A stretch of 64,000 nucleotides of DNA, from positions 310,001-374,000 of the forward strand of contig NZ_JAEHFW010000001.1 in assembly GCF_016522075.1 (NCBI RefSeq), in the 5' to 3' direction. Origin of the DNA: Mucilaginibacter segetis (GTDB lineage: Bacteria; Bacteroidota; Bacteroidia; Sphingobacteriales; Sphingobacteriaceae). Of this stretch, positions 60,786 to 64,000 are shown piece by piece. The first letter of the stretch is position 1; the number at the start of each line of letters is the position of its first letter. The translations under genes were made by a program, and so were the position numbers. The notes beneath the pieces were generated by a model, which saw nothing but the letters and a program-made list of their open reading frames with translations, had not been told where the DNA came from and did not search any database.

Positions 60786-62813
60786 ATGGATTTTAAAATA
60801 ACATCTCAATATAAACCAACCGGCGATCAGCCCGAAGCTATAAGGCAATTAGTAGAAGGGGTAAACAACGGAGATCCTTTCCAAACCCTTTTAGGGGTTA
60901 CCGGCTCAGGTAAAACGTTTACCATAGCCAATGTAATTGAACAAACGCAGAAACCTACTTTAATACTCAGTCATAATAAAACGCTGGCGGCACAATTATA
61001 CGGCGAATTCAAACAATTTTTCCCGGAAAATGCTGTAAATTATTTTGTATCTTATTACGACTATTACCAACCCGAGGCTTTTATCCCGTCGTCAAATACT
61101 TATATTGAAAAGGATCTGCAGATAAATGATGAGATAGAAAAATTGCGCTTGCGTACTACATCCGCATTAATGAGCGGCAGGAGAGATGTAATAGTGGTAT
61201 CGTCCATATCCTGCATTTATGGTATGGGTAACCCCGAGGACTTTGCCAACTCTGTTTTCAAATTTGCTGTGGGTACGCGTGTTAGCCGTAATGCCTTTTT
61301 GCATCGTTTAGTGGAAATATTATACGCCCGTACAACAGCCGATTTTAAGCGCGGAACTTTTCGTGTAAAAGGGGATACTGTTGATATTTTCCCCGCATAT
61401 TTAGATTATGCTTACCGTATATCCTTTTTTGGTGATGATATAGAGGAGTTGAGCACTTTTGATATTACCACCGGGAAAACCATTGAAAAAATGACCCACA
61501 TGGTAGTTTATCCGGCTAACTTGTATGTGGCCCCGCGTGAGCGTTTTCAGCAATCGGTTTGGGCAATACAGGAAGAGTTGGAAATGCGCAAGAAACAGTT
61601 TATTGATGATCAGCGGTTTTTGGAAGCAAAACGTCTGGAAGAAAGGGTTAACTATGATCTGGAAATGATACGTGAGCTGGGCTATTGTTCAGGTATAGAG
61701 AATTACTCCCGGTTTTTTGACGGGCGGCAGCCGGGTATGCGCCCCTTTTGCCTGCTTGATTATTTTCCGGATGATTACCTGATGGTAATAGATGAAAGCC
61801 ATGTTACCGTACCACAAATTCGTGCCATGTATGGTGGGGACAGATCACGCAAAATATCGTTGGTTGAATATGGCTTCCGCCTGCCCGCGGCAATGGATAA
61901 CCGCCCTCTTAATTTTCAGGAATTTGAGCGCCTTGCTCCGCAAACCGTTTATGTAAGTGCTACCCCGGGAGATTTTGAATTGGAAAAGTCAGGAGGGGTG
62001 GTGGTTGAGCAGGTGATACGGCCGACCGGATTGCTGGATCCGGTTATTGATATACGCCCGGTAATTAACCAGGTAGACGATTTACTGGATGAAGTAGACA
62101 GAACGATAAAAATGGGTGATCGCGTATTGGTAACAACACTTACTAAACGTATGGCCGAAGAGTTGGCGAAATATATGGACAGGCTGGGTATTAAGTGCCG
62201 TTATATTCACTCCGAAGTGAAAACACTGCAACGGGTAGAAATTTTAAGAGGATTGCGTTTAGGCGAATTTGATGTGTTAATAGGTATTAATCTACTGCGT
62301 GAGGGGTTGGATTTGCCGGAAGTGTCATTGGTTGCCATTTTGGATGCGGATAAGGAAGGTTTTTTACGGTCGGAAAGGTCATTAATACAAACCATAGGGC
62401 GGGCTGCAAGAAACGACAGGGGGCGTGTAATTATGTATGCCGATAAGATTACCGATTCTATGCAGATAACTATTGACGAGACAAATCGCCGCAGGGAAAA
62501 ACAGGTACAGTACAATCTTGACCATGGTATAACGCCACGAACTGTCGGTAAATCCAGAGAAGAAATTATGGAGCAAACTTCGGTTGTGGACTTTAAGGGT
62601 GGTGTGCAGCAGGCTTATGTGGAAAATGAAGCAGTTACTTTAGCTGCCGACCCTATAGTGCAGTATATGACCAAAGCTGATTTGAAAAAATCTATAGATA
62701 ATACAAAAAAGGATATGCTCGCGGCCGCAAAAAATATGGACTTTTTACTGGCAGCTAAACTACGCGATGAGATGTTTGCCCTGGAGAAAATGATCGAAGA
62801 AAAATTCAGTTGA
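60786..62813 (+). CDS. uvrB: UvrABC excision repair protein UvrB
   Basis: DNA damage-verification helicase-like subunit, 675 residues. Walker A is LGVTGSGKTFT (about 38-48), followed by the beta-hairpin region YYDYYQPEAFIPSSNTYI, Walker B MVIDESHVTVPQ, motifs V/VI (GINLLREGLDLPE, QTIGRAARN) and the C-terminal UvrC-binding UVR helix pair (about 635-672). Monocistronic by appearance, with a -7 box in contact with its start codon. Confidence 0.98.
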   Translation: MDFKITSQYKPTGDQPEAIRQLVEGVNNGDPFQTLLGVTGSGKTFTIANVIEQTQKPTLILSHNKTLAAQLYGEFKQFFPENAVNYFVSYYDYYQPEAFIPSSNTYIEKDLQINDEIEKLRLRTTSALMSGRRDVIVVSSISCIYGMGNPEDFANSVFKFAVGTRVSRNAFLHRLVEILYARTTADFKRGTFRVKGDTVDIFPAYLDYAYRISFFGDDIEELSTFDITTGKTIEKMTHMVVYPANLYVAPRERFQQSVWAIQEELEMRKKQFIDDQRFLEAKRLEERVNYDLEMIRELGYCSGIENYSRFFDGRQPGMRPFCLLDYFPDDYLMVIDESHVTVPQIRAMYGGDRSRKISLVEYGFRLPAAMDNRPLNFQEFERLAPQTVYVSATPGDFELEKSGGVVVEQVIRPTGLLDPVIDIRPVINQVDDLLDEVDRTIKMGDRVLVTTLTKRMAEELAKYMDRLGIKCRYIHSEVKTLQRVEILRGLRLGEFDVLIGINLLREGLDLPEVSLVAILDADKEGFLRSERSLIQTIGRAARNDRGRVIMYADKITDSMQITIDETNRRREKQVQYNLDHGITPRTVGKSREEIMEQTSVVDFKGGVQQAYVENEAVTLAADPIVQYMTKADLKKSIDNTKKDMLAAAKNMDFLLAAKLRDEMFALEKMIEEKFS

Positions 62814-62942
62814 ATTAAAAATTGACATTCATATTTAAATCCGATATTAATTTAACCACTATTTTTGAGTAAATTACGAATTCTATCAGCGTAGTGTTAG
62901 CTGTACTTTAAACTAAAGCAAACATTTTTTACGTTATAATAT

Positions 62943-62950
62943 TATATTTG
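62943..62950 (+). promoter_or_regulatory. Candidate -7 box TATATTTG of the DUF4834 gene
   Basis: Exact TAnnTTTG match 19 bases before the ATG at 62970. Confidence 0.5.
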
Positions 62951-62969
62951 TAAGCTTAATTTAAACCCA

Positions 62970-63218
62970 ATGATACTTATACGTTTTCTTATCATATCAA
63001 TTTGTGTATTATATATATTACGCAGTATTGTACGTATATTTTTGCCAATGCTTTTTCAAAGTGTGGTAAATAAGGCGCAGGATCAAAGTCGCCAACAGCA
63101 GAATTATCAGCAAAAAAGACCGGATGGACGTGTTAAAGTTGACTATGTACCAGAAGGTAGAAAAAGTAGTGTCCCTGATTCAGAAGGTGAATTTGTGGAT
63201 TATGAAGAAATAAAATAA
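62970..63218 (+). CDS. DUF4834 family small membrane protein
   Basis: 82 residues with one N-terminal membrane span (about 3-30, LIRFLIISICVLYILRSIVRIFLPML) and a polar, charged C-terminal half (KRPDGRVKVDYVP...GEFVDYEEIK). This arrangement matches the Bacteroidota family DUF4834, of unknown function. It is 1 base upstream of the next small gene and two genes before the YfhO-like gene, a gene order I associate with this family. Confidence 0.85.
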   Translation: MILIRFLIISICVLYILRSIVRIFLPMLFQSVVNKAQDQSRQQQNYQQKRPDGRVKVDYVPEGRKSSVPDSEGEFVDYEEIK

Positions 63219-63219
63219 T

Positions 63220-63516
63220 ATGCTTCCTGAAAACCTGTATAAGCGGCGGCGGAACCATAATAATACGCCGCCAACATTACTGCTTATTATTACCAACAGT
63301 ATTGTTTTGGGTGTGCTTTTTCAAGCCTTTAGTTCATGTGACAGTATCAATAATTTTTTTTGGATAGCTTTAGGTGTACTTGCCTTATATAATGTTTACA
63401 CCATTCGTAAAAATCGTGAGGAATACAATAAGTTAAATATTGCTATTTATATAGTTAGTATTTTAATTATGGTAGTCCTTTTTTATTTTTTAAGTAAACA
63501 ACAGCATAACTGCTAA
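63220..63516 (+). CDS. Hypothetical membrane protein, 98 residues
   Basis: Basic N-terminus (YKRRRNHNNTP) followed by three hydrophobic segments (about 18-40, 46-60 and 73-92). No family recognised. It starts 1 base after the DUF4834 stop and is probably co-transcribed with it. An Asn/Cys-rich end (KQQHNC) is noted. Confidence 0.65.
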   Translation: MLPENLYKRRRNHNNTPPTLLLIITNSIVLGVLFQAFSSCDSINNFFWIALGVLALYNVYTIRKNREEYNKLNIAIYIVSILIMVVLFYFLSKQQHNC

Positions 63517-63562
63517 TAAAAATTCTCCTGAAAACTTAAGTTTCTATTCTCATTCAAATTTC

Positions 63563-63570
63563 TATTTTTG
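63563..63570 (+). promoter_or_regulatory. Candidate -7 box TATTTTTG upstream of the YfhO-like gene
   Basis: Exact TAnnTTTG match 29 bases before the ATG at 63600. The gene could also be read from the DUF4834 operon. Confidence 0.45.
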
Positions 63571-63599
63571 AAGAATAATCATCCCTTTAAATAATTTAG

Positions 63600-64000
63600 A
63601 TGAACAACTGGATTAAACGTAATGGCACCCATCTTGCTGTTATTGGAATTTTTTTAGCTATATGCTTTTTCTTCCTTACCCCCGCATTTCAAGGTAAAAC
63701 CTTAGGCCAAAGCGATGTGATAGGAGCACAATCCACTCAAAAAGAGATAATGGATTACCGTGCAAAGGATACTACCATATTATGGACCAACCAGATATTT
63801 GGCGGTATGCCTGCTTTCCAAATATGGGCACCCTATCCTGATAACATAACAACACATATTATAGCTGCTGCAAAAGCCGTGTTTCCAAATCCTGTTGATA
63901 CGGTTTTAATCCTTTTATTAGGCACCTATTTTTTATTTACGGTATTAAAGTTAAACCCCTGGCTGGCAGCAGCAGGTGCAGTGGCCTTTACCTTCTCATC
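63600..64000 (+). CDS. YfhO-family membrane protein (3' partial)
   Basis: The gene starts at 63600 (ATG, AACTGGATTAAACG) and runs off the window after 133 codons. One membrane span (about 11-31) leads to a periplasmic loop with TLGQSDVIGAQSTQKEIMDYR and GGMPAFQIWAPYPDN, then two further spans (97-116 and 120 onward). This is the N-terminal pattern of the large YfhO family (usually 800 residues or more), multi-span membrane proteins related to glycosyltransferases and involved in envelope glycan or lipoteichoic acid modification in Firmicutes; the role in Bacteroidota is unproven. Confidence 0.8.
   Translation, partial: MNNWIKRNGTHLAVIGIFLAICFFFLTPAFQGKTLGQSDVIGAQSTQKEIMDYRAKDTTILWTNQIFGGMPAFQIWAPYPDNITTHIIAAAKAVFPNPVDTVLILLLGTYFLFTVLKLNPWLAAAGAVAFTFS

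Noticed and set aside
1..64000. Mobile element, phage or integrated island
   Set aside because: No transposase, integrase, phage structural gene or flanking repeat was seen; the single tRNA has no adjacent integrase or duplicated 3' end that I can find.

Overview
The window looks like chromosomal DNA of a Bacteroidota bacterium, most likely of the family Sphingobacteriaceae (Mucilaginibacter or Pedobacter type). This rests on the SusD-type glycan-binding lipoprotein, several families largely confined to this phylum (OstA-like protein, DUF2480, DUF4834, DUF6427, a RemB-like barrel), A-rich start regions without Shine-Dalgarno sequences, and repeated TAnnTTTG boxes, the Bacteroidota -7 promoter element. 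I see no insertion sequence, phage gene, CRISPR array or rRNA. Apart from the first few kilobases it reads as ordinary, densely packed core genome.

Layout. 1-7 kb: the end of a susD gene, a heptaheme cytochrome lipoprotein, a tRNA-Val(UAC) with its own promoter and terminator, a small unknown gene, a 415-base spacer with an orphan terminator-like hairpin, a pair of Tat-signal ferritin-like proteins, and a DUF6600/YXWGXW-type exported protein whose tail is a 60-bp tandem repeat. 7-15 kb: a 2-oxoglutarate/Fe(II) oxygenase, a beta-CASP ribonuclease-like hydrolase, a BlaI repressor with an M56/BlaR1-like membrane protease carrying two TonB C-terminal domains, a PAS protein, a 51-residue lmo0937-type membrane protein and an M61 peptidase. 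15-24 kb: an RND efflux operon (adaptor, pump, TolC-like channel), a single-domain response regulator overlapping a BadF-type sugar kinase, then lnt and rsmI. 24-34 kb: serS, a serine hydrolase with a leftover GH3 domain, an amidohydrolase lipoprotein, mutL, two rhomboid proteases and a membrane-anchored EEP phosphatase/nuclease. 34-44 kb: cysS, an NTF2-like exported protein, MoxR, a SurA-like PPIase, a possible HolD-like small protein with rdgB, an OstA-like protein and tilS. 44-56 kb, mostly minus strand: a RemB/Wzi-like barrel, gmd, DUF3109, DUF3108, DUF2480, a PpiD-like foldase, lptC, a FadL-like barrel, coaX, purQ and DUF6427. 56-64 kb: a MurG-like glycosyltransferase with an LpxH-like phosphoesterase, a 36-residue membrane protein, yjjG, a MORN/TonB-like protein, upp, uvrB, DUF4834, a small membrane protein and the start of a YfhO-family protein.

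Functionally the window is rich in envelope biogenesis: lipoprotein acylation (lnt), LPS transport (lptC, OstA-like), lipid A precursor hydrolysis (LpxH-like), outer-membrane protein folding (SurA- and PpiD-like), GDP-sugar supply (gmd) and surface structures. These are interleaved with translation and repair housekeeping genes (serS, cysS, tilS, rsmI, mutL, uvrB). Several annotated starts were moved downstream to the first methionine that gives the conserved N-terminus.

The observations I would follow first are: five genes (the response regulator, cysS, tilS, purQ, uvrB) whose -7 box ends only 4-5 bases before ATG, predicting leaderless mRNAs; an orphan plus-strand terminator at 3658-3692 suggesting a small RNA; a heptanucleotide repeat array between rsmI and serS; a MutL whose endonuclease motif is altered; a protein upstream of rdgB that may be a diverged clamp-loader psi subunit; and a palindrome overlapping the -33 element of the blaI-M56 operon.
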